DNA of 52,196 nt from NCBI RefSeq assembly GCF_000615765.1, contig NZ_BAMI01000010.1, positions 1-52,196 on the forward strand, given 5' to 3'. This stretch comes from Ligilactobacillus equi DSM 15833 = JCM 10991 (GTDB lineage Bacteria; Bacillota; Bacilli; Lactobacillales; Lactobacillaceae). This document shows, piece by piece, positions 41,711-50,010 of the stretch. A program made the translations under genes and the position numbers. Under the pieces are notes generated by a model. It did not search any database. It was not told where the DNA came from and worked only from the letters and a program-made list of their open reading frames with translations. Within the stretch, counting starts at the first letter, position 1, and each line of letters begins with the position of its first letter.

Positions 41711-41831
41711 GCTATACTAAACGGAGTACTTTTGTATGGTATTTTGTAGGATTTCATATGACTTTCTCCATTGCACCACTTCGAAATTACAAGAAAACGT
41801 GCTAGAAATGGCGCACAAGGAGGATTCCCAT
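41711..41831 (+). promoter_or_regulatory. Cold-shock gene promoter and leader
   Basis: An extended -10 (TGCTATACT, hexamer 41713-41718) would start a leader of about 105 bases before the csp ATG. Long structured leaders are typical of cold-shock genes and control translation by temperature. The fold was not computed. Confidence 0.5.
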
Positions 41832-42032
41832 ATGGAACAAGGAACAGTAAAATGGTTTAACGCAGATAAAGGTTTTGGATTTATTAACCGTCAAGATGGT
41901 AGCGATGTATTCGTACACTTCTCTGCGATTCAAACAGAAGGCTTCAAGACTTTAGAAGAAGGTCAAGCCGTTTCCTTCGATGTTGAAGAAGGTCAACGTG
42001 GCTTACAAGCTGTTAACGTTGTGAAAGACTAA
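41832..42032 (+). CDS. csp: Cold shock domain protein (CspA family)
   Basis: This is a 66-residue single-domain RNA chaperone. The RNP1 motif KGFGFI and RNP2 motif VFVHFS are intact, and the length is standard. AAGGAGGA lies just upstream of the ATG. A longer in-frame reading from 41736 would run through the leader and is rejected. A terminator follows, so it is monocistronic. Confidence 0.95.
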   Translation: MEQGTVKWFNADKGFGFINRQDGSDVFVHFSAIQTEGFKTLEEGQAVSFDVEEGQRGLQAVNVVKD

Positions 42033-42036
42033 AATA

Positions 42037-42068
42037 GGTACCGCGGAGTTTCGGCTTCGCGGTTTTTT
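42037..42068 (+). terminator. Terminator of the cold-shock gene
   Basis: CCGCGGAG and CTTCGCGG pair around a short loop with one mismatch, followed by six Ts. Confidence 0.75.
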
Positions 42069-42082
42069 GTAGGGTGAATATG

Positions 42083-42829
42083 ATGAGTAAACAAGAAAGT
42101 ATGGCAGTGGAATGTGTCTTAATGGCGGGCAGAATTATGATTGAGGCTGGGGCAGATATGACGCGTGTTGACGACACTCTCCACCGGATAGCTTATAATG
42201 CAGAGATTAAAAATCCGAAAATTTTTGAAACGACTACCGCCATTACCATGTCCGTACCTCAAAGCCATCAAGCTCAAGTGGAACCAATTAAGCGACGGGC
42301 GATTAATTTGGAGAAGGTTGCTCAGGTTAATGATGCTTCACGGGCTTTTGCAGAGGGACGGGTAGATTTAGAGGCTTTTTGGTGTCGGCTTTTAGAAATT
42401 GATCAAGATCAAACCGATTTTAAGTTTGGAATTAAGTTATTAGCAGCAATGTTGGTTAGTGGGACGTTGTTGATTATGTATGGTAAAGCTTGGCAAGATT
42501 TTGTGCCCACCTTGGTAGTTTCTGGGGTCTCCTTTAGTATCTATACTGCTATTCGGCTTAATTCCAAATTGCACTTTGTCAGTGAGTTTTGTGCGGCGAT
42601 GGCCATGGCCTTTTTGGCTAGTCTCTTTGTTAGAATTGGTTTTGGCAGCAATGTCGATAGTATTATCATTGGGGCAGTGATGCCTTTGGTACCTGGGGTG
42701 CCGATTACCAATTCATTCCGAGATTTATTGGCGGGACACATTTTGTCAGGCCTTGCTCGAGGTGCGGAAGCTTTTTTGACAGCTGGGGCGATTGGTTTGG
42801 GGATTGCTATGGTTCTACGATTTATGTGA
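42083..42829 (+). CDS. Threonine/serine exporter family protein, N-terminal (ThrE/DUF1212) part
   Basis: This is the larger half of a split ThrE-type exporter, 248 residues. The soluble N-terminal part has the family motif MEAGADMTRVDDTLHR-like (IEAGADMTRVDDTLHR), and about four to five membrane segments follow. ThrE exports threonine and serine in corynebacteria; in Firmicutes it is split in two genes, as here. The start could be the ATG at 42080 or 42083; the AGGGTGA spacing favours 42083. The second subunit gene starts 10 bases after the stop. Confidence 0.88.
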   Translation: MSKQESMAVECVLMAGRIMIEAGADMTRVDDTLHRIAYNAEIKNPKIFETTTAITMSVPQSHQAQVEPIKRRAINLEKVAQVNDASRAFAEGRVDLEAFWCRLLEIDQDQTDFKFGIKLLAAMLVSGTLLIMYGKAWQDFVPTLVVSGVSFSIYTAIRLNSKLHFVSEFCAAMAMAFLASLFVRIGFGSNVDSIIIGAVMPLVPGVPITNSFRDLLAGHILSGLARGAEAFLTAGAIGLGIAMVLRFM

Positions 42830-42839
42830 GGTGAATTTA

Positions 42840-43283
42840 ATGCACGTGATAATTTCTTTAGTCTTTGCTTATCTGACGACCATGGGTTTTGCGATTATTA
42901 TTAACATCCCTCGACGTGCCTTACCAGCTTGTGGTTTGGTGGGCTTGTGTGGTTGGGCAGTTTTCATGGCGATTAAGGGTTTAGAATTAGGAGGAATGTT
43001 GGCTAATCTCTTGTCCGCCTTTATCATCGGTTTAGCCTCCATGTATTTGGCGCGTAAAATCAAGGTACCGACAATCTTACTGAATATTCCTAGTCTAGTT
43101 CCGCTAGTTCCTGGAGGTCAGGCCTATCAAGCCGTTCGTAATTTCGCTTTGCACAACAATCAAGTTGCTTTAACTTTTATGGTTGAAGTAGTTTTGATTG
43201 CTGGAGCGATTGCGATGGGATTGTTTTTAGCCGAATTTACGGGCGAAACATGGTTGAAATTTAGTCTAAAAACGCCAAGCTGA
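42840..43283 (+). CDS. Threonine/serine exporter family protein, C-terminal (DUF3815/ThrE-2) part
   Basis: This is the smaller membrane half of the split ThrE-type exporter, 147 residues with about five hydrophobic segments. FAIIINIPRRALPACGLVGLCGW and NIPSLVPLVPGGQAYQAVRN are family-typical. The ATG at 42840 has GAGGTGA in front and avoids overlap with the upstream gene; a longer frame from 42792 is rejected. A terminator hairpin overlaps the stop codon. Confidence 0.88.
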   Translation: MHVIISLVFAYLTTMGFAIIINIPRRALPACGLVGLCGWAVFMAIKGLELGGMLANLLSAFIIGLASMYLARKIKVPTILLNIPSLVPLVPGGQAYQAVRNFALHNNQVALTFMVEVVLIAGAIAMGLFLAEFTGETWLKFSLKTPS

Positions 43284-43308
43284 ATAGAAGTTTTCAGCTT
43301 GGCATTTT
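43274..43308. terminator. Terminator overlapping the exporter stop codon
   Basis: GCCAAGCTGAA (43274-43284) and TTCAGCTTGGC (43293-43303) form an 11-bp perfect stem, followed by ATTTTGG. It may also act for the convergent small ORF. Confidence 0.8.
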
Positions 43309-43312
43309 GGCG

Positions 43313-43537
43313 TTATTCATTATTGGTAAGAGCTGTTGAATCAGCGTTCTCGGTTTCTAGCGCCTGATAAATGATGTGGGTCATTTCATCAAGGGTATTT
43401 TGCGGTACAACTTCAAAGGCTTGACCATCAATCATTTGTGATTTTCCTTGGAGGGTGTAAGTTTCCAAATTATGTGTGGCCACTCGGTAGGTAGTACCGA
43501 GATAAAGCATATCGTCAAAGGTTAAATCGGTACTCAT
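43313..43537 (-). CDS. Small acidic protein, 74 residues, unknown function
   Basis: The product begins MSTDLTFDDMLYLG and has an acidic C-terminal half (IIYQALETENADS). It is soluble, with no signal or membrane segment, and not recognised. For: an ordered protein-like composition, a plausible minus-strand promoter (TTTTCA, 17 bases, TGC-TATGCT at 43583-43611) and a shared terminator. Against: there is no clear ribosome binding site before the ATG. A near-palindromic AAACGCTTTTAAACG stretch just after the predicted start could be an operator. Confidence 0.5.
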   Translation of the reverse strand: MSTDLTFDDMLYLGTTYRVATHNLETYTLQGKSQMIDGQAFEVVPQNTLDEMTHIIYQALETENADSTALTNNE

Positions 43538-43668
43538 TTTATTAGCGATTTTTTTGAGGAATCCATCGTTTAAAAGCGTTTAAGCATAGCATTATGTCTG
43601 ATATATGAAAAATACTATTTTTTTCCTTTTGTCATTAAAATTTGGTATAATACTTAAGAGGTACTGAA

Positions 43669-44523
43669 ATGAATTTAAAACAATTACGTTACTTTTTAGA
43701 AGTAGCACAAGAAAAACAAATTACTGCTGCTGCACGAAACTTGCACATTGCGCAACCGCCTTTAAGTTACCAATTAAAAGAATTAGAAAAAGATTTGGAT
43801 GCGCAACTGTTCGTTCGTAATTCGAAGGGAATTACCCTCACGGAAGCGGGAGAAGCCTTAGCTGGTTACGCCCAAGAAATTTTAGAGCTATCAGATTATG
43901 CTAAAGATAAAGTAAAGCAAATTGATCAGGGACGCCAAGGAACCATTTCTTTGGGAATTATTTCTTCATCTGGTAACCAGGTCCCAGGTCCACGCTTACA
44001 GGAATTTCAGGAGTTTTATCCGGAAGTTAATTTTGAAATTTATGAAAGCAATACTTTTGGAGTTTTAGATTATTTAAAACGGCGAAAAATCGACTTAGGC
44101 ATTGTTCGGACACCTTTTAATTTTCAAGGGGTGGCTAGTAAATATTTTGCTAGAGAAAAGATGGTTGCAGTCTTGCCACCAAAAATAAAAGAAAGCAAGA
44201 AGCACTATCAAATTGAAGATGTTGCCCAAAAGCCACTCTTGATTTATCGCCGTTTTGCCAAAATTTTTGCTGATTCCTTTAGTGCTTACGGACTTAAGCC
44301 ATTTATTGCCATGACTTGTGATGATGCTCGGACCACTATTCGCTGGGCTGAAATGGGGATGGGGGTTGCCTTAGTACCGGCATCAATTGCGGCTTTGGAA
44401 ACTAAATGTCAGATAATCGAGATTGATTATGAACCCTGGCAGACGCAGATGGCCTTGATTTGGCTAGAAGAAGTGGAATTAACTCCCTTATTAAAGAACT
44501 TTATTGAAAAATTAGAAGGGTGA
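43669..44523 (+). CDS. LysR family transcriptional regulator
   Basis: This is a DNA-binding regulator of 284 residues. The N-terminal winged helix reads MNLKQLRYFLEVAQEKQITAAARNLHIAQPPLSYQ in two adjoining halves, the standard LysR signature, and is followed by a periplasmic-binding-fold effector domain. GAGGT lies eight bases before the ATG, and an extended -10 (TGGTATAAT) about 25 bases upstream. The stop overlaps the next gene's first possible ATG. Regulated genes are unknown; the acetolactate genes 1 kb downstream are one possibility, as AlsR is also a LysR protein. Confidence 0.92.
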   Translation: MNLKQLRYFLEVAQEKQITAAARNLHIAQPPLSYQLKELEKDLDAQLFVRNSKGITLTEAGEALAGYAQEILELSDYAKDKVKQIDQGRQGTISLGIISSSGNQVPGPRLQEFQEFYPEVNFEIYESNTFGVLDYLKRRKIDLGIVRTPFNFQGVASKYFAREKMVAVLPPKIKESKKHYQIEDVAQKPLLIYRRFAKIFADSFSAYGLKPFIAMTCDDARTTIRWAEMGMGVALVPASIAALETKCQIIEIDYEPWQTQMALIWLEEVELTPLLKNFIEKLEG

Positions 44524-44528
44524 TGAAG

Positions 44529-45302
44529 ATGGAAAAATATTGTCAACGTTGTGGTAAAAAGATTATGGCTACGGCAGAAAGTTGCCCTTTTTGTGGGGTA
44601 CATCAAGATCGTTTAGATTTGGGCTTTGAAAGTAAGAAATGTAAAGTTTGTCATGAAATCATTCCGGTGAATGCTAATTATTGTACGGAATGTGGTCAAG
44701 ATCAAGCAATTTACGTTTATCGAGCTACAGAAACTTCTGAAAGTGAAAAGCAGGTTTCACCAGAACCTGAAACGATATCAATGTTGCCGAATGGTCAAGA
44801 CTTACAAGTTGAATTAGAAAAAATACGCCAAGAAGTCTTACGGATGGAACGAATTGGGAAAAATGAGAATCCTCAGCCGGGATTGGTAGTTTCAACTAAA
44901 TTAATGCTTAAAGAGTGGTTTACCACTAATAAACGCATGGGACGAGCTGATTTTTGGTGGGGAATGTTAGGCATGGTACTTTTGAGCTTTGTGATAGTGC
45001 TGGTAGCGATGCTATTTTTGCAGTCCATGCCCACTCAAACTGGATGGCAGATTTTTTGGTTTATATTACGGTGTTGGTCACTGTACTATTTAATGGTGAC
45101 AGCCGCTGGAGTCATACGGCGCTTGCATGATTTAGAGTTACCCGGTCTATTAGTTTTCATCTATTTGGTTCCGGTTATTGGTGAGATTATGATTTTACTT
45201 CTTTTAACTCGGCCACAGGTTTTAACTAAGAATAATCGTTACGGCTTTGTTGATCCGGCGCGAAAATTACGCGATGAGATACGTAAAAAATGGCGTAAAT
45301 AA
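44529..45302 (+). CDS. Double zinc-ribbon DUF805 membrane protein
   Basis: This 257-residue protein has two N-terminal zinc ribbons (CQRCG...CPFCG and CKVC...CTECG, about residues 4-60). A low-complexity linker follows, and then a DUF805 membrane domain with three or four hydrophobic segments (ADFWWGMLGMVLLSF..., GVIRRLHDLELPG). Among starts at 44520, 44523 and 44529, the ATG at 44529 has AAGGG at the best distance. It overlaps or abuts the LysR gene, so the two are probably co-transcribed. Function is unknown. Confidence 0.82.
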   Translation: MEKYCQRCGKKIMATAESCPFCGVHQDRLDLGFESKKCKVCHEIIPVNANYCTECGQDQAIYVYRATETSESEKQVSPEPETISMLPNGQDLQVELEKIRQEVLRMERIGKNENPQPGLVVSTKLMLKEWFTTNKRMGRADFWWGMLGMVLLSFVIVLVAMLFLQSMPTQTGWQIFWFILRCWSLYYLMVTAAGVIRRLHDLELPGLLVFIYLVPVIGEIMILLLLTRPQVLTKNNRYGFVDPARKLRDEIRKKWRK

Positions 45303-45310
45303 TACGGCTG

Positions 45311-45335
45311 AAGTCTCCTTGGAGGAGGCTTTTTT
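45311..45335 (+). terminator. Terminator after the DUF805 gene
   Basis: AAGTCTCCT, loop TGG, AGGAGGCTT form a 9-bp stem with one G-U, followed by Ts. Confidence 0.8.
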
Positions 45336-45365
45336 ATTTGGAAAATTCAAGTGTAATTTTGCACA

Positions 45366-45484
45366 AATTCACAAAGTTTTAGTAGAAGTTAAGCCTTTAT
45401 TTACTTGGATTAAAGACTAAGCGAAAATATGTGAATTCACAAACTTATAAAAGTGTTTTCATTTGAAATAAATCGTGCTATGAT
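45366..45484 (+). promoter_or_regulatory. alsS promoter with upstream repeated element and palindrome
   Basis: The promoter is TTTTCA (45456-45461), 17 bases, TATGAT (45479-45484) with an extended TGC. Upstream, AATTCACAAA occurs twice (45366-45375 and 45434-45443). The second copy overlaps the perfect palindrome GTGAATTCAC (45431-45440). This is a likely activator or repressor region for the acetoin genes. Confidence 0.5.
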
Positions 45485-45513
45485 ACCAGTGATTAATATC
45501 TGGAGGAAAATTC

Positions 45514-47195
45514 ATGACTAAAGATAAAAAACGTTATGGGGCAGATGCGATTGTCCAAAGTTTAATTAACCACGATGTAAAATACGTCTTCGGGATTCCT
45601 GGGGCTAAGATTGACCGGGTTTTTGAAGTGTTGGAACACTCTAACGACCCTAAAATGCCACAAATGATAGTGACTCGTCACGAACAAAATGCGGCTTTTA
45701 TGGCTGCTGGGATTGGTCGGATTACTGGTAAGCCAGGGGTTGTGATTACGACTTCCGGTCCGGGGGTTTCAAATTTAGCGACAGGTTTAGTGACTGCGAC
45801 TGCGGAAGGGGACCCGGTTTTGGCGATCTCTGGGCAAGTACAAAGAACGGACTTGTTACGCTTAACGCACCAAAGTATGGATAATGCGGCTTTATTAGCA
45901 CCCGTTACCAAGTACAGTGCTGAAGTGCAAGATCCTGATAATGTTTCTGAAGTAATTGCTAATGCTTATGCGGAGCTGAATCCGCCAAGCAAGGAGCAAG
46001 TTTCGTCTCAGTTCCTCAAGATGTGACTGATGGCGAATTAAAGACGGATGTAATTGCACCTTTAATGCCAGCTAAGTTAGGCCCTGCCAGTCCGGTTGAA
46101 TCCACTCTTTTGGCTCAAAGAATTAAGGCGGCTAAATTACCGGTCTTGCTCTTAGGGATGCGAGCTTCAGATCCTGAGACAACAGCTTCGATTCGTAATC
46201 TGATTGCGACGACGCATTTACCAGTAGTTGAAACCTTCCAAGGAGCTGGGATTATTCCACGAGAATTAGAAAGTGACTTTTTCGGCCGGGTTGGATTATT
46301 CCGGAATCAACCAGGGGACAAATTGTTGAAACAAGCTGATTTGGTAATTGCTATTGGTTATGACCCAATCGAATATGAACCACGTAACTGGAACTCTGAT
46401 CGGAGTGCTAACATTGTGGTCATTGATTCTATGCGTTCTGAAATTGACAAACATTTTCAACCAGAAAAAGAATTAGTGGGTGACATTTCTCAAACTTTGG
46501 ACTTCTTGTTACCGTACATGAAGGGCTATCAATTGCCAGATGAAGCAGTAGCTTACTTGGATGAATTGCGTAAAGAAGTTATTTTACGTGATGAACCACC
46601 GGCCTTAGTTGAAGGACAAAAGGTTAGCCACCCTTTGAGTATTATCAAAGCGCTTCAAGAACGGGTTAGTGATGATATGACAGTAACCGTAGATGTGGGG
46701 TCATTTTACATTTGGATGGCGCGCCACTTCAGAAGTTACCAACCTCGTCACTTACTCTTCTCGAATGGGATGCAAACCTTAGGTGTAGCCTTACCATGGG
46801 CGATTTCTGCGGCCTTAGTGCGACCTAATACCAAGGTAGTTTCAGTTTCTGGGGATGGAGGTTTCTTATTCTCCGCCCAAGATTTGGAAACTGCCGTACG
46901 TTTGAAGTTACCGATTGTACATGTAATCTGGAATGACGGGGCGTACGATATGGTTAAGTTCCAAGAAGAAGTTAAGTATGGTAAGGCGGCGGCGACTGAT
47001 TTTGGCCCAGTGGACTTTGTTAAGTATGCCGAAAGTTTCGGGGCTAAGGGTTTACGGGTTGATAAGGCGGAAGACTTAGAAAAAGTTTTAGACCAAGCCT
47101 TTAAGGAAGAAGGTCCGGTAATCGTCGATATCCCGGTTGATTACAGCTACAATAAAGAATTAAGTAAGCAACTCTTAGATGACCAATTACACTAA
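45514..47195 (+). pseudogene. alsS: Acetolactate synthase AlsS, single-base frameshift
   Basis: This is a catabolic thiamine-diphosphate enzyme that condenses two pyruvates to 2-acetolactate. The catalytic glutamate E57 is in [13 protein letters not shown]. The ThDP/Mg motif [16 protein letters not shown] with following VIWND is in the C-terminal half. The first frame derails after ANAYAE and stops at 46026. Adding one A at 45974 (GCGGAAGCTGAA) gives [25 protein letters not shown] and an uninterrupted 560-residue enzyme, the usual length. GGAGGAAAA precedes the ATG. AlsD is encoded 20 bases downstream, so the pair makes acetoin, diverting pyruvate from acid production. Confidence 0.9.
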
Positions 47196-47215
47196 GTTGA
47201 AAGAAGATGACTTAA

Positions 47216-47935
47216 ATGACAAAAGATTTGCATACATTATATCAACATGGTACTTTAGGCTTACTGGTTCCGGGACTTTTTGAAGGTACTCAAACGGTGG
47301 GGGAACTTTTACAACACGGTGATACCGGGATTGGAACTGCAACAGGATTAGATGGTGAAATGGTGATTGTCGATGGCCAACCATATTTGGTACGTAGTGA
47401 TGGTAGTGTCAATCTTTTGACTCACGATGTTAAGGTGCCCTTTGCGACAGTCCACTTTAATGATGATCAAGCGGAAAGTTTTATGGTGGAAAATCTAACC
47501 ATGGAAGCTTTAGGACAAAAGATTTTAGCTGAACATGCGTATGAAAATGTCTTCTTTGCGGTGAAGGTGAAAGGGCAATTTGCGCAGATGCACACTCGGG
47601 CGGTAGAAGGTCAGAAACGACCTTACCCGACTTTAGTGGAAGTGGCGGAAAAGCAAGCCTTATTTGATGCTGAAAACAGTCGGGGGACGGTGGTTGGTTA
47701 TTTTGCCCCGGAAATGTTTGCTGGGATGGCTGCACCAGGTTATCACCTCCACTACTTGGATGATACCAGGCAAATGGGGGGGCACATTTTAGATTTTAAA
47801 ATTGCCCAAGCACAAGTGAGTTTGCAAGTCTTTGAAAATGTAATTCAACACTTTCCAGTGAATAATCAAGAATTTATGAATCATAAGGCTGACGTGGGTG
47901 GGGTTAATGACCAAATCCAAAAGGCCGAGAAATAA
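47216..47935 (+). CDS. alsD: Alpha-acetolactate decarboxylase
   Basis: This enzyme decarboxylates 2-acetolactate to acetoin; 239 residues, the normal size. The zinc ligands are the three histidines in PGYHLHYLDDTRQMGGH. The catalytic-site glutamate and arginine regions (TRAVEGQKRPYP, APEMFAGMAAPG) are intact. The ribosome site (AAAGAAG) is modest, consistent with translational dependence on alsS. No terminator is seen between this gene and the lysine riboswitch promoter, which begins five bases after the stop. Confidence 0.93.
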   Translation: MTKDLHTLYQHGTLGLLVPGLFEGTQTVGELLQHGDTGIGTATGLDGEMVIVDGQPYLVRSDGSVNLLTHDVKVPFATVHFNDDQAESFMVENLTMEALGQKILAEHAYENVFFAVKVKGQFAQMHTRAVEGQKRPYPTLVEVAEKQALFDAENSRGTVVGYFAPEMFAGMAAPGYHLHYLDDTRQMGGHILDFKIAQAQVSLQVFENVIQHFPVNNQEFMNHKADVGGVNDQIQKAEK

Positions 47936-47939
47936 ATCC

Positions 47940-47967
47940 TTGCTATTTAACTTCAAACTTGTATAAT
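47940..47967 (+). promoter_or_regulatory. Promoter of the lysine riboswitch-lysP unit
   Basis: TTGCTA (47940-47945), 16 bases, TATAAT (47962-47967), only five bases past the alsD stop. Confidence 0.65.
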
Positions 47968-47980
47968 TAGAAATATCGAA

Positions 47981-48165
47981 AAGAGGTCGCAACTGACAAG
48001 AGTAAGTTCACTGAGCTAATAAAGTAGCGGAGAAGTGGGGTGAAAGGGGAGGTTGCCGAAGGGAGCTTAGACTTTATGCTAAGTTTGCTGGGCCTAACCT
48101 TAAGAGGGGTAGGACTGTCGCGACAGAGGTTGCGGAGCGCTAAGAGATATTGATTATTTTTGAGA
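47981..48165 (+). ncRNA. Lysine riboswitch (L-box) aptamer
   Basis: The leader carries conserved L-box elements in order: GAGGTCGCAACTGACAAGAG (47983-48002) with the following AGTAA, GCGGAGAAGTGGGGTGAAAG, GGTTGCCGAAGG, GCTGGGCC, and GGACTGTCGCGACAG. This is the class that binds lysine and switches a downstream terminator. It lies between the promoter at 47967 and a strong terminator at 48181, ahead of an amino-acid permease gene, which identifies that gene as a lysine importer. The exact helices were not computed. Confidence 0.9.
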
Positions 48166-48180
48166 TTAAAGATGATTGAA

Positions 48181-48211
48181 GGCGTATTTCGATGGAGAAA
48201 TACGCCTTTTT
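48181..48211 (+). terminator. Riboswitch-controlled terminator before lysP
   Basis: GGCGTATTTC, loop GATGGA, GAAATACGCC form a 10-bp perfect stem followed by five Ts. It is the expected expression platform of the L-box, and may also stop read-through from alsSD. Confidence 0.88.
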
Positions 48212-48268
48212 ATTGCGCCGAACCTATCTTTGTCCGCTTTTTGTGAAAAAGAGGAGGTATTTTTTCTG

Positions 48269-49715
48269 ATGGCAGAAAAAAATAATGTGAAGCGTTCTTT
48301 AAAGACGCGGCACGTTTCGATGATCGCCTTAGGAGGTAGTATCGGAACCGGTTTATTTGTAGCAAGTGGATCCGCAATTTCGCAGGCGGGTCCTGGGGGA
48401 GCCTTGGTAGCTTATATTGGTATTGGTCTGATGGTTTACTTCTTGATGACTTCTTTAGGTGAAATGGCAACTTACTTACCTGTGACAGGGTCCTTTGCAA
48501 CGTACTCGCGAAAATTTGTGGATCCAGCTTTAGGTTTTGCCATGGGATGGAATTACTGGTTTAATTGGGCGATTACCTTGGCAGTAGATGTTTCTACGGC
48601 AGCTTGGTTTTGAAGTTTTGGTTTCCAGAGGTTCCTTCTTGGGTCTTTTCTTTAGGAGCTTTGCTCTTGATTTTCTTAATTAATATTTTATCTGTAAAAT
48701 CTTTTGGGGAAACTGAATACTGGATGGCCTTAATCAAGGTAGTTACTGTTATTATTTTCTTGGCGATTGGTTTGTTGACAATTGTCGGAATTATCGGTGG
48801 TCATGCCACTTATTTGGAAAACTTTACTTACAAACAGGCACCTTTTGTGGGTGGGGTACCGATGATTTTAAGTGTCTTCGTCGTGGCTGGTTTCTCTTTT
48901 CAGGGGACGGAATTAATTGGTATAACCGCTGGTGAATCCGCCCACCCAGAAAAAAGTATTCCTAAGCCATTAAGCAAGTCTTTTGGCGAATTATTATTTT
49001 CTATGTGTTAGCAATTTTTGTAATTGCTTGCCTGATTCCTTATGATAGTCCTAATTTATTAGGCTCAAGTGCCAGTGATGTTTCCATCAGTCCCTTTACT
49101 TTGGTTTTCCAAAGAGCTGGTTTAGCTGGGGCGGCTTCCGTGATGAATGCTGTAATTTTGACGTCAGTAATTTCGGCGGCCAACTCAGGAATGTATGCTT
49201 CCACGCGGATGCTATTTGCTTTGGGGGTTGAAGGGGATGCGCCGAAAATTTTTGGTCGCGTTAACGGGCGCGGGATTCCTGTGCCCGCCTTATTAGGAAC
49301 GACTTTTGTGGGATTGTTAACTTTCCTTTCCAGTATCTTTGGTGAACAAATTTACACTTTCTTGGTGAATGCCTCTGGTTTAACTGGGTTTATCGCTTGG
49401 GTGGGGATTGCTTTATCTCACTATCGCTTCCGCCGTGCTTTTAAGGCGCAGGGCAAGGATTTATCAGTCTTACGCTACAAAGCTAAGTGGTTCCCAGTGG
49501 GTCCCTTATTGGCTTTGATTGTCTGTATTTTGGTAATTGTTGGTCAAGATTTGGAATCCTTTAAAACTTTGAACTGGCAAAAGGTCGGGGTGACCTATAT
49601 GTCCGTGCCGTTATTTGTGATTTTGTACTTGTACTACAAGATTCGTTACAAAACCAAGTTGATTCCTTTAGAAGAAATTGACTTAACCCCTCATGATGTC
49701 AAAAAAGAAAATTAA
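48269..49715 (+). pseudogene. lysP: Lysine-specific amino acid permease LysP, two single-base frameshifts
   Basis: This is an APC-family lysine importer with about 12 hydrophobic segments and the typical opening RHVSMIALGGSIGTGLFVASG. The function as a lysine transporter is supported by the L-box upstream. Two lesions break the frame. At 48604-48605 a missing T (GCTTTGGTT) diverts VSTAALVLKFWF. At 48966 a missing G (AAGGCCATT) diverts KSIPKAIKQVFWRIIIFYVLAIF. Restoring both gives 482 residues, the expected size, with no other damage. GAGGAGG lies 11 bases before the ATG at 48269. Two independent lesions would mean a firmly dead gene, or two base-calling errors. Confidence 0.88.
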
Positions 49716-49719
49716 GACG

Positions 49720-49748
49720 TTGAATTTTCCGGTCGGATGCCTTATAAT
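49720..49748 (+). promoter_or_regulatory. serS promoter
   Basis: TTGAAT (49720-49725), 17 bases, TATAAT (49743-49748). It starts five bases after the lysP stop. Confidence 0.75.
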
Positions 49749-49764
49749 GAGTTCATAAATGATG

Positions 49765-49978
49765 TAAACGTATAGCTCATCTTTTAAGTAGGGGTAAAGA
49801 GACGTAGTGGTTGGTGCGAGCTACGCGAACGAAAATTCCAATGAGCTGTAAGCGGGTGGGTAATGCCGCACGGTCATGACCGTTATCATGTTGAGTGCAC
49901 TTATTTATAGGTGAAGCTGGGTGGTACCGCGAAAAAGAGTCTTTCGTCCCATTAGTGGGATGCGAGGCTCTTTTTTTG
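49765..49978 (+). ncRNA. T-box riboswitch of serS with terminator
   Basis: This is a tRNA-sensing leader. AGCTCAT (49774-49780) pairs with ATGAGCT (49841-49847) to close Stem I. Just inside its 3' side the triplet TCC (49837-49839, followed by A) is a serine codon in the position of the specifier. The hallmark T-box GGGTGGTACCGCG is at about 49918-49930. It is followed by the terminator AAAGAG...CTCTTTTTTT (about 49933-49978). Uncharged tRNA-Ser is expected to favour antitermination and raise serS expression. The specifier assignment is by eye. Confidence 0.92.
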
Positions 49979-50010
49979 TTTACACAATCAAGAATTTAGG
50001 AGGAATTTTC

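Noticed and set aside
41736-41831. In-frame extension of the cold-shock protein
   Set aside because: It lies in the leader; the 66-residue protein from 41832 is the standard length with an AAGGAGGA site.
49921-50010. In-frame N-terminal extension of serS
   Set aside because: It runs through the T-box and terminator; the ATG at 50011 has a strong ribosome site and the family N-terminus.
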